From assembly GCA_031267435.1 (NCBI GenBank), contig JAIRZB010000085.1, positions 1-27,406 on the forward strand: a stretch of 27,406 nt of DNA, in the 5' to 3' direction. Below are positions 1 through 8,283 of this stretch, in pieces. This DNA is from Puniceicoccales bacterium. Lineage in GTDB: Bacteria > Verrucomicrobiota > Verrucomicrobiia > Opitutales > LL51. A model generated the notes under the pieces. The model had not been told where the DNA came from. It was given only the letters and a program-made list of their open reading frames with translations, and did not search any database. The position numbers and the translations under genes are program-made. Each line of letters opens with the position of its first letter. The stretch's first letter is position 1.

Positions 1-66
1 GGCCGCAATCCAGGTCCAGGGGATGGATCCCCTGGCAAGGGGTTGCAAGGGGAAGGATTCCCCTTG
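1..66 (+). repeat. Multi-hairpin palindromic element, left copy (truncated by window edge)
   Basis: This GC-rich stretch contains two perfect hairpins: 16-24 pairs with 27-35 (9 bp, 2-nt loop) and 46-54 pairs with 58-66 (9 bp, loop GGA). A third small palindrome at 78-90 (ATTCCT/AGGAAT) lies next to the MFS gene stop. The reverse complement of 27265-27335 aligns with the whole of 1-66, so this is an inverted, truncated copy of the element at the right end of the window. Relative to the gene that precedes each copy, both lie in the same orientation: the GGGGAA/TTCCCC hairpin comes first after the stop codon. It could be a REP/BIME-like repeat, a strong 3' hairpin or a terminator, but there is no U-tract. 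Function is unknown. Confidence 0.8.
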
Positions 67-90
67 CCCTGGCGGGGATTCCTAAGGAAT

Positions 91-1431
91 TCATTTTCCT
101 GTTCTATGGGTATTGAGTCTAGTAATATAAATGATGGAAATGATAAGGCCCGCTGAGGAGCTAAAAAAAAGAATGCGCGTTAAGAAGAAATAGGAACCGA
201 AATTTTTTTGGGCATAGCTGAGTGCCGATGGCGCGATGGAAGCAAAAAAAGATATGATCAGTGCCGCGCTAGACATAATCCGACCAAGATATTTTCTGCC
301 AAAGAGTTTAGGCCAGGGAACTGCAGAGGCTATCCCGTAAAGCGCCCAGTTAAAGCCGGAAAGGGGAATGAAAAATCCTAGCCCCCATGACCTGGAAACA
401 TGCTCTAAAAAAAACATCAGGGCAGCGTTGGTTAAAAAAATAGCAACGAGACAATAGCGAATTGAAATCCTATCCTGAAGAATACTAAATAAAACTCCTA
501 AAATTGCACTAATAATTGCGATAAAAGGAAAAATATTTAGAGGATTGGCGATGGGAGCATGGGCCTCGCGAAAGATATCAACAATGTGAATCTCTAACCC
601 CGTCGAAGTAAATGTTGATGTCGAAACGGCTAGAACGAAAATCCAAAAATCAAAAGTTTTCAGAGCTTGACATAGCGTATAATCTTTGGAGGGATTTTCT
701 TTTCCATTTCCCTTGGGCGTACTGTGCTCAGTCTTTAAACCGTCCAGATTGATGCCGATCGATTGGGGATTGTCGCGACATAGAGCCCAAATAATAGGAA
801 GAAATCCCAAAAGAATGGTAAATCCTAGCATCGTCCAAGCGGTGAGATAGCCCAATTTCTCGATTAAAATATGGATTATTTTGGGTGAACAGCCAAACGT
901 AAAAGAAACGAAGACCCCGGCAATTCCAATCATTGTACAACTTTTTTTGTCGTACCAGTAAAGAAGCATCATACGGCTGGCAAGTGGAATGAGATTTTGT
1001 CCACACAGTTTTAATAAAAAAAGTCCCGAAAAAAGTATGCATGTGACCGCAGTAAAGTGCGAAATGTAATGTTCCAAAGCGGCAATGATGGAAACAATAT
1101 GGCCCATGAAAAAAAGTCCCAATCCTAGCATTAACGCAGAATAGGTTACGGCACGGCGAATGCCTATACGGTCAAAAATTGTACCAAAAAATGGCAGGAG
1201 TAGGGTACTCAATAAGGTCGCAAAGAAAAAAAGATTACTAAAATGAACACGGGAAATTTGTAAATTTCTAATCAATACCTCCGTAAAAGGACAGAGACCA
1301 ACGCTATGGCCTGGAATACTAACCATGCGTGCACAAATGGTGACAAAAAACATAATCCAGCCATAGAAAAATGGTACACGCTTCGGCGAAAATGGAAAAT
1401 GGGGTGCAAAAATCTTTGATTCAATGGACAT
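91..1431 (-). CDS. Major facilitator superfamily (MFS) transporter
   Basis: A 446-residue polytopic inner-membrane protein with about 12 hydrophobic segments, the usual MFS size. After the first two membrane segments it carries an MFS motif A loop, GTIFDRIGIRR (about residues 83-93). The N-terminal FYGWIMFF and the IPGHSVG..PFTEVLI stretch resemble a family of uncharacterised MFS proteins (OFA/monocarboxylate-like). A charged, Lys-rich central loop near residues 230-250 separates the two halves. The substrate cannot be read from the sequence. The gene lies 83 bp downstream of ispE on the same strand and may be co-transcribed with it. Its stop codon is 25 bp from the palindromic repeat at the window edge. 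MFS membership is near certain; substrate is unknown. Confidence 0.85.
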   Translation of the reverse strand: MSIESKIFAPHFPFSPKRVPFFYGWIMFFVTICARMVSIPGHSVGLCPFTEVLIRNLQISRVHFSNLFFFATLLSTLLLPFFGTIFDRIGIRRAVTYSALMLGLGLFFMGHIVSIIAALEHYISHFTAVTCILFSGLFLLKLCGQNLIPLASRMMLLYWYDKKSCTMIGIAGVFVSFTFGCSPKIIHILIEKLGYLTAWTMLGFTILLGFLPIIWALCRDNPQSIGINLDGLKTEHSTPKGNGKENPSKDYTLCQALKTFDFWIFVLAVSTSTFTSTGLEIHIVDIFREAHAPIANPLNIFPFIAIISAILGVLFSILQDRISIRYCLVAIFLTNAALMFFLEHVSRSWGLGFFIPLSGFNWALYGIASAVPWPKLFGRKYLGRIMSSAALIISFFASIAPSALSYAQKNFGSYFFLTRILFFSSSAGLIISIIYITRLNTHRTGK

Positions 1432-1514
1432 AAAAAGACAGTAAAACTGGATAATTTAGGGAACTCTACAAAAATCAAGCATAAAACAAGAAGGAAATTT
1501 TAGGACGGCGAAAC

Positions 1515-2399
1515 TTACAGAAAACGTACAATTTCACAAAGTGGAATAAAACCAAGTTGTTCAAAAATAATTTCTTGGGCTTTTTCGAGTGCATCATATT
1601 CGCGGTGCAAAATAAAACATCCACTACCAGAACCGGTAATGCAAGGGAAGTAGTCCAAATAATGTAAACGATTAAAAAGTGTTCTAAGTTCAGCGTATTC
1701 ATCCAAAATTTGTCGTTGAAAGGAATTGGAAAGCAGGGATTCAAAATGCTTTTCATTAAAAATTTTTTTTACTTTTTCCGGGGAATTTTGCAAAAAAAAA
1801 GGTTTTTGTTTGAATTTTTTGTAGGCTTCGTCGGTTGCAATAAAAAAAGAAGGACAGAAAATTAGCACGAAGTAATTGGCTAAGTTTTTGTGGAAATCTG
1901 TAGAAATCGGCGTCAAAATGTCCCCATGGTCGGTTGCTAACTGCGGTAAATTTTTAATGAAAAACGAACAATCCGTACCCATTTTCCGGGTAAGGGTGGT
2001 TAATTTTTCTTCCGAAATGGGGAAATTGTAGAGCTGGTTTAATGCTTTTAGCGTAAAAACACCATTGCTACTCCCTCCGCCGAATCCACCACCGATGGGA
2101 ATTTTTTTCTTTACGTCAATTCGAAGGGAAAAATTCGCAATGCTGGTCCATGCGCAAAATAGCTCAATGGCCCGGGTAATGGTGTTGTTATCTTCTGGGA
2201 ATTTTAGAGAAGAATGCTGGAAAATTTTGATGATAGGATTCTGGATTGATCTATTTTTTTTAATGGAAAATACCATGTTGTCGCCGAAAGAAATGGGTGC
2301 CATAATGCTTGTGATGTTGCAAAAGCTATCCGAAGCAATTCCGTTGATGGCGAAAAATAAATTAATTTTAGCATTCGACAGTAGCGAAATCGATTCCAT
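1515..2399 (-). CDS. ispE: 4-diphosphocytidyl-2-C-methyl-D-erythritol kinase
   Basis: A GHMP-family kinase of the non-mevalonate (MEP) isoprenoid pathway, phosphorylating CDP-methylerythritol at the 2-position in the cytoplasm. The 294 residues fit the family (about 280-300). Visible motifs are the N-terminal AKINLFF, the glycine-rich ATP loop IPIGGGFGGGSSNG (about residues 100-113), GTDCSFF in the middle and the C-terminal ITGSGSGCF. The ATG at 2397-2399 is 22 bp from the divergent murD ATG, so its promoter must lie inside murD coding sequence. I see no clear Shine-Dalgarno. The protein is Lys/Asn/Phe-rich, matching local AT bias. The assignment is confident. Confidence 0.93.
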   Translation of the reverse strand: MESISLLSNAKINLFFAINGIASDSFCNITSIMAPISFGDNMVFSIKKNRSIQNPIIKIFQHSSLKFPEDNNTITRAIELFCAWTSIANFSLRIDVKKKIPIGGGFGGGSSNGVFTLKALNQLYNFPISEEKLTTLTRKMGTDCSFFIKNLPQLATDHGDILTPISTDFHKNLANYFVLIFCPSFFIATDEAYKKFKQKPFFLQNSPEKVKKIFNEKHFESLLSNSFQRQILDEYAELRTLFNRLHYLDYFPCITGSGSGCFILHREYDALEKAQEIIFEQLGFIPLCEIVRFL

Positions 2400-2421
2400 A
2401 TTTTAAAAATAATTATTATTG

Positions 2422-3717
2422 ATGGCTGAAATTTGTACATTTAAAAAGAAACTTGTTGAAAAAATTTTGTCGCAAAAAAATAGGCCCATAGCCATTTTGG
2501 GTAACGGTGTTAGTGCTCAGGGCCTTCGAAAATTATTCACAAAACTCGATTTGGAACATATTATCTATGATCAAAATCCGAAAAAAGGTGAAAGCTTTAC
2601 GAAAGATAATATAAAAAATCATGAAATAATTATTTGTAGTCCCAGTTTTTTACCGAACCATCCCTGGGTTATTCTGGCTCGTCAAAATGGATTATTGTGT
2701 TTATCTGAGTTAGATTTTGCGAGTCTATGGTGCGAGGCACCGGTTGTGGCCATTACGGGAACAAATGGGAAAACAACAATTACAACTTTTTTAACGAAAT
2801 TATTCAATCGCTGTGGTGTTCGGGCATTCTGTGGGGGTAACATTGATCAGCCGTTATCAGAGCTGGTTGCAACGGAAACTTTAAAGTTCAATGATCTTGT
2901 TTTTTGCGAAACGAGTTCTTTTCAGGCCGAGAGTTCACAACTGATCCGTTTTACTCACCTAATTTGGTCCAATTTTGCGCCCAATCACCTCAATATGCAT
3001 GGAACAATTCGTCGGTATTTTTTAGCAAAGTACCGTTTATTGGCCTGTCTACGTGAAGATGCACGGATACTTTGTGGGCAAAATGTACGCCAGTGGGCTC
3101 ATAAATTTCAAATCGCAATGCCGGAAAAAATGCAAGTCATTGCGTCGAAATACGACGCAGAAGGGACGGCTTTTAGGGATTATCCGCAGCGAGAAAATTT
3201 TGCGCTCATCAAAAAATTTTGTTCCATGCATAATATTTCTTCCGAAACAGTCTTGGCGGAAGCAAAAAACTTTCAAAAACCTAAATATCGCCTCGAAAAT
3301 ATGGGCATTATTCGTGGTAATGCCTATTGGAATGACTCAAAATGTACGAATTTTGCGGCGCTCGATGGGGCCCTGAAGAATTTCCCTCGGGAAAAGGTGA
3401 TTTGGATCGGCGGTGGTCAATCGAAGGGCGAAGATTTGAAAGATATTATTCCTATTTTAAAAGGAAAAATCGAAATCGCATTGCTGATCGGTGAAACGGG
3501 AATTGCCCTTGCAGATTTGCTACAAAAACATAAAATTGACGCTATTTATGTGGAAAGTATCAAAAATGCGATCGATGGGATAAAAAAGGCTTGCTTTTTG
3601 AAAAAAAACGTCGTGTTCAGTCCAGCGTTTTCTAGTTTTGACCAGTTTTTAAATTACGTCGAGCGTGGAAAATTTTTTGAAAAATGTATTTTCGATTTGA
3701 AGTTTTTGCGTCATTAG
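2422..3717 (+). CDS. murD: UDP-N-acetylmuramoyl-L-alanine--D-glutamate ligase
   Basis: Cytoplasmic Mur ligase that adds D-glutamate to UDP-MurNAc-L-Ala in peptidoglycan precursor synthesis. Motifs in order: an N-terminal nucleotide-binding fold (ILGNGVSAQGL), the ATP loop GTNGKTT (residues 113-119), CGGNIDQP, the substrate/Mg region ETSSFQ, NHLNMHG, NDSKCTN and the C-terminal domain WIGGGQSKG. Length of 431 residues fits MurD. I use the ATG at 2422; a TTG at 2419 is in frame directly before it. There is no recognisable ribosome-binding site in the 22-bp gap to divergent ispE. murD is followed by a LysM lipoprotein gene and ftsW, a trimmed division/cell-wall cluster lacking murG, murC and mraY at this locus. 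Confidence 0.93.
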   Translation: MAEICTFKKKLVEKILSQKNRPIAILGNGVSAQGLRKLFTKLDLEHIIYDQNPKKGESFTKDNIKNHEIIICSPSFLPNHPWVILARQNGLLCLSELDFASLWCEAPVVAITGTNGKTTITTFLTKLFNRCGVRAFCGGNIDQPLSELVATETLKFNDLVFCETSSFQAESSQLIRFTHLIWSNFAPNHLNMHGTIRRYFLAKYRLLACLREDARILCGQNVRQWAHKFQIAMPEKMQVIASKYDAEGTAFRDYPQRENFALIKKFCSMHNISSETVLAEAKNFQKPKYRLENMGIIRGNAYWNDSKCTNFAALDGALKNFPREKVIWIGGGQSKGEDLKDIIPILKGKIEIALLIGETGIALADLLQKHKIDAIYVESIKNAIDGIKKACFLKKNVVFSPAFSSFDQFLNYVERGKFFEKCIFDLKFLRH

Positions 3718-3782
3718 GCACTCTATTGCCTGGAACAATATTACGTTGATGGCGTAGAATAGGTGAACGTAGGGAGAATGTT

Positions 3783-4778
3783 ATGAAGAGTGTTTTGGCA
3801 AGTGTAGTATGGCGTAGGGCCGAGTGGAGTTTATTGCTGGCAGTTTTGTTATTATCGGGATGTGAGACTCCATTTGGCGGTAAGACGGCCCGAGAACCAT
3901 CTCCCGAGGATACCATTATTGTTACGAAAAAGCCAACGAAACAGGTTGCATTGACGTCTTTCCGTGGTATTGCTGTACCGCGCCGGCCAGAACCGGAGCC
4001 GGAACCAAAGCCGGAACCGAAGCCGGAACCGAGGGAAGTTTTAATTGTTGTACCCGAGGTGGTCGTCCCCCATGAAATAAAGCCCACGGGGGGAGAGTAT
4101 ACCGTGCGAAAGGGGGATTGTTTAAGTTGGATTGCTAAAAAATTTAAAATTTCACTAAAAAATCTCCTGGACGCAAATACGTTAGATCGAAATGCAAAAT
4201 TATTCGTTGGCCAAAAACTTGTATTGCCAGGAGTGACCCAGGAACAAATCGATGCCATGAACACGGCGCCTACCGAGCATGTGGTACGAAAAGGCGATTG
4301 CCTATCGCTGATTGCTCATAAATATGGGGTAAGTATTCGCGAGATTCGTATGGCTAATAATTTGAAAAATGATCGCATCATTGTGGGAAAAAAACTCATA
4401 ATTCCGGAATGCAGGCGCTACATAAGTCATGAAAAAAAAGGAAACGACGGACTAAAGAAAACTAAAAAAGAAAAAAATTTCGAGGTCGATGCGGATGGCT
4501 ATTACACCATTCGCCGTGGAGATTCCCTATCCATAGTTGCTTCTAAGGCAAAGGTAAGCGTGCGCGACCTACAAAATTGGAATAATATTTCCGATCCCGC
4601 TAAAATACAAGTTGGCGAAAGAATTCTTGTAAAAAATAAAACCATTACCCCGGAGGATATAATTAAAAAAGAACCGATCGTTTCGGCAGCGGTTTATCCG
4701 GAATCTCCGCCGATTATGCGCGATACGGATTTTTTTGGAGCGATTGATGAAATTCCTGTGGTACATGTTCAGGATTAA
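3783..4778 (+). CDS. Lipoprotein with Pro/Glu/Lys spacer and three LysM domains
   Basis: A 331-residue probable lipoprotein. The N-terminus has a hydrophobic signal ending in lipobox LLSGC with Cys27. A PEPEPKPEPKPEP spacer (about residues 69-83) could span periplasm or wall. Three LysM domains follow at about 106-149, 166-208 and 241-283, each beginning Y/HxVRKGD or YTIRRGD. No M23 peptidase, amidase or other catalytic domain is visible, so it is probably a peptidoglycan-binding anchor or scaffold. A good Shine-Dalgarno (AGGGAG) precedes the ATG. The TAA stop shares its last A with the ftsW ATG, suggesting translational coupling and a role in wall synthesis or division. The exact role is unknown. 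Confidence 0.85.
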   Translation: MKSVLASVVWRRAEWSLLLAVLLLSGCETPFGGKTAREPSPEDTIIVTKKPTKQVALTSFRGIAVPRRPEPEPEPKPEPKPEPREVLIVVPEVVVPHEIKPTGGEYTVRKGDCLSWIAKKFKISLKNLLDANTLDRNAKLFVGQKLVLPGVTQEQIDAMNTAPTEHVVRKGDCLSLIAHKYGVSIREIRMANNLKNDRIIVGKKLIIPECRRYISHEKKGNDGLKKTKKEKNFEVDADGYYTIRRGDSLSIVASKAKVSVRDLQNWNNISDPAKIQVGERILVKNKTITPEDIIKKEPIVSAAVYPESPPIMRDTDFFGAIDEIPVVHVQD

Positions 4779-5890
4779 TGGAAGCTAAAAGGCTGGTTTT
4801 TTATTTGTTGTTACCGATTTTTTTTCTTAACGGTGTGGGTTTGCTAGCACTGTCGAGTACAAGTTTAATGTTATTCGGCGGAGTTTATCTAAAAAAACAA
4901 ATTTTTGCGGTAGTTTTAGCGTTGCTAGCCTGCGCCATTTTTGCCAAACTGCCCATATCATGGCTTTTTAAGCATCGGACCGCTCTGTTAAAGCTAGCTT
5001 TCATTGGCGTATTTCTTGTACTTATTCCAGGAATTGGCCATGTGATCAATGGTTCTCGCCGTTGGATACATATGGGTGGATTTAGTATTCAGGTCTCGGA
5101 ATTTGCAAAAATTGCGCTTATTATTTGGCTGGCGGGCTATATTCAAGAAAATGAGAGTTATTGTATTAATTTTTTTAAAGGTTTTCTTAGGCCTGTTGGT
5201 ATTTGCGGTGGTCTAGCATTTTTAGTTTTGTGCGAACCGGATTATGGGACAGCATTTTTGATGATGAGCATTACCTTGGTTGTGCTTTTTTTATTTGGGA
5301 CCTATCTACGCTATCTATTATTTTTTCTAGCAGTGGGCGGAGTTGCATTTTGGGGATTAATTTTACTCAGTCCGGTGCGCCTGAGGCGTATTACATCATT
5401 TTTCGATGTGGAGGAACATCGTTTTGATGCAACTTACCAATTATGGCAAGGAATTTTATGTTTTGCTTCCGGTGGTCTTTATGGTAGTGGTATTGGTTTG
5501 GGGCGACAAAAATTGTCCTATTTACCCGAAGCGCACACGGATTTCATTTTTCCGGTTATTGGTGAAGAATTGGGGAGTTTGTTTGCCATTTTCATTATTT
5601 TTTGTTTTCTTACCTTTGCAATTTTTACCTTAGCGCTGCTCTACTCGAAACAGGATTCCTTTGTGAAAGCCTTAGGTTTTGGCGCGGTTTTGATGATCAC
5701 GTTCCAAGCGATTATCAACATTGGTGTTGTAACGGGGTGTATGCCGACAAAGGGAATTGCTTTGCCATTTATTAGTTATGGCGGATCAAATTTAATGGCG
5801 ATGTATAGTCTAGTTGGCCTAATTATTAATTGCATTTGCCATAAAAATACGTCCAAAGTGCATTGCCTAGGCTGTGAAAATTTGTGCTGA
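4778..5890 (+). CDS. ftsW: SEDS-family peptidoglycan polymerase, probable FtsW
   Basis: A polytopic inner-membrane glycosyltransferase of the SEDS family (FtsW/RodA/SpoVE), which polymerises lipid II, here probably at the septum. 370 residues with about 10 hydrophobic segments. Family signatures include GSRRWIHMGGFSIQVSEFAK, CEPDYGTAF, the long extracellular-loop region ending LSYLPEAHTDFIFPVIGEELG, and the C-terminal PTKGIALPFISYGGSNL. The last motif and the proximity to murD favour FtsW over RodA. The gene starts with one base of overlap with the upstream LysM lipoprotein gene. It is followed by a 166-bp gap containing repeat element A. Confidence 0.92.
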   Translation: MEAKRLVFYLLLPIFFLNGVGLLALSSTSLMLFGGVYLKKQIFAVVLALLACAIFAKLPISWLFKHRTALLKLAFIGVFLVLIPGIGHVINGSRRWIHMGGFSIQVSEFAKIALIIWLAGYIQENESYCINFFKGFLRPVGICGGLAFLVLCEPDYGTAFLMMSITLVVLFLFGTYLRYLLFFLAVGGVAFWGLILLSPVRLRRITSFFDVEEHRFDATYQLWQGILCFASGGLYGSGIGLGRQKLSYLPEAHTDFIFPVIGEELGSLFAIFIIFCFLTFAIFTLALLYSKQDSFVKALGFGAVLMITFQAIINIGVVTGCMPTKGIALPFISYGGSNLMAMYSLVGLIINCICHKNTSKVHCLGCENLC

Positions 5891-5923
5891 AATAGGATAG
5901 GAAACGTAGATCTCAAAAAAAAC

Positions 5924-5988
5924 TTGACAGTGAGAGAGAAAGTCTTGAGGCTGGAAGTGTGGGGAGGGGCGAACGGTGCATTTAAAAT
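5924..5988 (+). repeat. Dispersed G-rich element, copy A
   Basis: An A-tract plus CTTGACA (hexamer TTGACA at 5924-5929) is followed 17 nt later by GAGGCT and then a conserved stretch to 5988 containing GGAAGT, GGGGAGGGG and CATTTAAAAT. Copy B at 17485-17550 shows the same layout: I count 33 identical positions in about 42 aligned (5947-5988 against 17508-17550), most differences being transitions. The 17 nt between TTGACA and the block are not conserved, as expected for promoter spacer, but the block start (GAGGCT) is a poor -10. It may be a small RNA gene with its promoter, or a small repeat. It lies 69 bp upstream of recD2. Confidence 0.6.
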
Positions 5989-6056
5989 TTTTAAAATAGT
6001 GAGATTGGCAGCTTGAATTTTAAAAAATTTTCCCAGGATAATCGGAGGAGGTTTAG

Positions 6057-8231
6057 TTGGCTGAGCAAGTAAAAGCAATTTTAGAGCGTATCGTCTACCG
6101 CAACGAGGAAAATTGTTATTCGATTATGGAAATGTGTGAAAACGGTACGACACGAAATACGTTTACCGCTTGCGGAAAAGTTCCCGGTGTGAATTGCGGC
6201 GAAACCTTAATTTTAACAGGAAATTGGGTTCAGCATCCAAAATTTGGTCGGCAATTTTCCGTAGAATCGTTTTCCGCGGCCTTACCTGCGGATGTCAACG
6301 GCATTCGCAAGTATCTCGGTAGCGGTCTGATTCGCGGCATTGGAAAAGTTTATACGGATAGAATTGTCGACCATTTTGGGGCAGACACCTTCGACATTAT
6401 TGCGACAGAATCAGCGCGACTACTGGAAATTCCTGGTATTGGTGAGGCGCGTGTGCGCAGTATCAAAATGGCTTGGGAGGAACAGTACGCGTTGCGCGAT
6501 ATTCTGATTTTTTTACAAACTTATAATATTTCAAACGCTCTTTGTTTACGTCTCTATAAAATCTACGGCCGGGAAGCAAAACAAATTTTACAATCCGATC
6601 CCTATCGTGTTGGGCGTGAGATCGACGGAATTGGATTCAAAACTGCAGATAAAATTGCACAAAATATGGGTATTCCGAGTACACATATTGCGAGGATTGA
6701 TGCTGGAATTCTGCATGCCTTTACCGTTTTAGAGGCGCAGGGTCATACGGCCTATCCGCAGAAAGAATTTTTGAAATTTGTACAACAATTGCTAGAGATT
6801 GGTGAGGATGGCATTACCAATCGCCTGAAAATGCTTATCCAATTTCAAAAAATTAATGTACTGGACAGCGATACTATCCAGCCAAGTCTGATGACGAGTT
6901 ACGAAACGACGCTGGTAGATAATGTGGTTCGTCTCGGAAGAACGAAATCTCCATTGGCACATATTCATCGTGAAAATGCAATTATTTGGGCACAAAAACG
7001 CGAAGGATTTTCATTCGCGTCGGAGCAAATCTCGGCGTTGCACAATGCATTGGCAGAAAAATTATCCATTATTACCGGAGGACCGGGGACTGGAAAAACG
7101 ACGATTCTACGTGCATTAGTGTCAATTTTGCGAGCTAAAAATGTAAAAATTGGACTGGCAGCGCCAACGGGACGCGCCGCTCAAAAATTGTCCGAAACAA
7201 CGGCCATGGAGGCGAAAACAATTCATAGATTTTTGCAATTCAATCCGCAAACGAAGCAGTTTTCATACAATAAAGAAAACCTATTGCCCTATGATTTTGT
7301 GATCGTCGACGAAGCGAGTATGATTGACACGCGTTTAGCGGTCTCGCTTTTGAATGCGATTCCGGGTAGCGCACATTTTTTGTTGGTGGGCGATAGTGAT
7401 CAACTGCCGTCCGTGGGTGCGGGAAATATTCTATTGGATTTTATTATTTCTGAGCGATTTTCAGTAACGCGTTTGTCGCAGATTTTTCGCCAGGGTAAAC
7501 ACAGCGAGATTGTGCGATTGGCCCATCAAATTATTCGCGGCGACGGTGAAGTGCCGCCAATTATTCCAATGGAATCCATTTCGATGGAACATGATTTTTC
7601 ATTTATTTTAGCGGATTCTCCCGAGGATTGCACGGAAAAAATAGAGCAATTGTGTTCGACGATTTTGCCAAATTGCTATCAAATTGACCCTGTCAATGAT
7701 ATCCAAGTTTTGGCACCGCTACATAGGGGAGCGGCCGGAATCGATGTTTTGAATGAAAAATTACAAAAAATTTTCATAAAAAATGGCAGACAAATTCCTT
7801 GGTGCCGCTTTTGCCTAGGCGATAAGGTGATCCAACTACGCAATAATTATGAAAAAAATATCTTTAACGGCGATTTGGGGACTATCTATAATTTTAATGG
7901 AGAAAATGAAACGATTTTTGTGAATTTTAACAATGAATTTGTCGAACTAAACAAATCTGAACTCGACGATCTTGCTTTGGCATACGCGATTAGCATTCAC
8001 AAATCCCAGGGAAGCGAGTTTCCAATTGTAATTATCCCTCTGTTGATGCAGCATTATATCATGTTGCAGTGCAATTTGTTGTATACTGCCGTAACCCGCG
8101 GACGTAATAAAGTTTTTATTGTCGGCAGTCCGGAAGCATACAATACTGCTATCAGTAATAAAAAAAGCACTAAAAGAATCACAGGCTTGACATTTCTTTT
8201 TCAAAAAATTTCTCACCAAACACAGCAATAG
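6057..8231 (+). CDS. recD2: RecD2-type 5'-3' DNA helicase
   Basis: A superfamily 1B ATP-dependent helicase of the RecD2 (RecD-like/TraA) family acting in DNA repair without RecBC. 724 residues, normal for the family. Order: an N-terminal OB-like region with GVNCGETLILTGNW, helix-hairpin-helix motifs (IRGIGKVYTDRI, LEIPGIGEARV, IDGIGFKTADKIA), Walker A GGPGTGKTT (residues 341-349), a Q/R region APTGRAAQKL, Walker B VDEASM (Asp418-Glu419), GDSDQLPSVGAG, SIHKSQGSEFP, and YTAVTRGRNKVFIVG. Start is TTG at 6057, chosen because GGAGGAGG at 6044-6051 sits 5 nt before it. The last 50 bp face convergent smpB. Confidence 0.92.
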   Translation: MAEQVKAILERIVYRNEENCYSIMEMCENGTTRNTFTACGKVPGVNCGETLILTGNWVQHPKFGRQFSVESFSAALPADVNGIRKYLGSGLIRGIGKVYTDRIVDHFGADTFDIIATESARLLEIPGIGEARVRSIKMAWEEQYALRDILIFLQTYNISNALCLRLYKIYGREAKQILQSDPYRVGREIDGIGFKTADKIAQNMGIPSTHIARIDAGILHAFTVLEAQGHTAYPQKEFLKFVQQLLEIGEDGITNRLKMLIQFQKINVLDSDTIQPSLMTSYETTLVDNVVRLGRTKSPLAHIHRENAIIWAQKREGFSFASEQISALHNALAEKLSIITGGPGTGKTTILRALVSILRAKNVKIGLAAPTGRAAQKLSETTAMEAKTIHRFLQFNPQTKQFSYNKENLLPYDFVIVDEASMIDTRLAVSLLNAIPGSAHFLLVGDSDQLPSVGAGNILLDFIISERFSVTRLSQIFRQGKHSEIVRLAHQIIRGDGEVPPIIPMESISMEHDFSFILADSPEDCTEKIEQLCSTILPNCYQIDPVNDIQVLAPLHRGAAGIDVLNEKLQKIFIKNGRQIPWCRFCLGDKVIQLRNNYEKNIFNGDLGTIYNFNGENETIFVNFNNEFVELNKSELDDLALAYAISIHKSQGSEFPIVIIPLLMQHYIMLQCNLLYTAVTRGRNKVFIVGSPEAYNTAISNKKSTKRITGLTFLFQKISHQTQQ

Positions 8232-8283
8232 CGATGTAAAATTACAATATCGCATGGGCGGATGTTTATTAAAACCCACACAT

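Noticed and set aside
3632..4264. 210-codon open frame on the minus strand opposite murD/LysM gene
   Set aside because: It contains GSGFGSGFGSGSGSG as the antisense of the Pro-Glu-Lys spacer and overlaps two clear genes; it is a shadow.
8231..8253. GCGAT/ATCGC hairpin between recD2 and smpB as a bidirectional terminator
   Set aside because: Only a 5-bp main stem and no T-run on either strand; position fits but structure is too weak to call.
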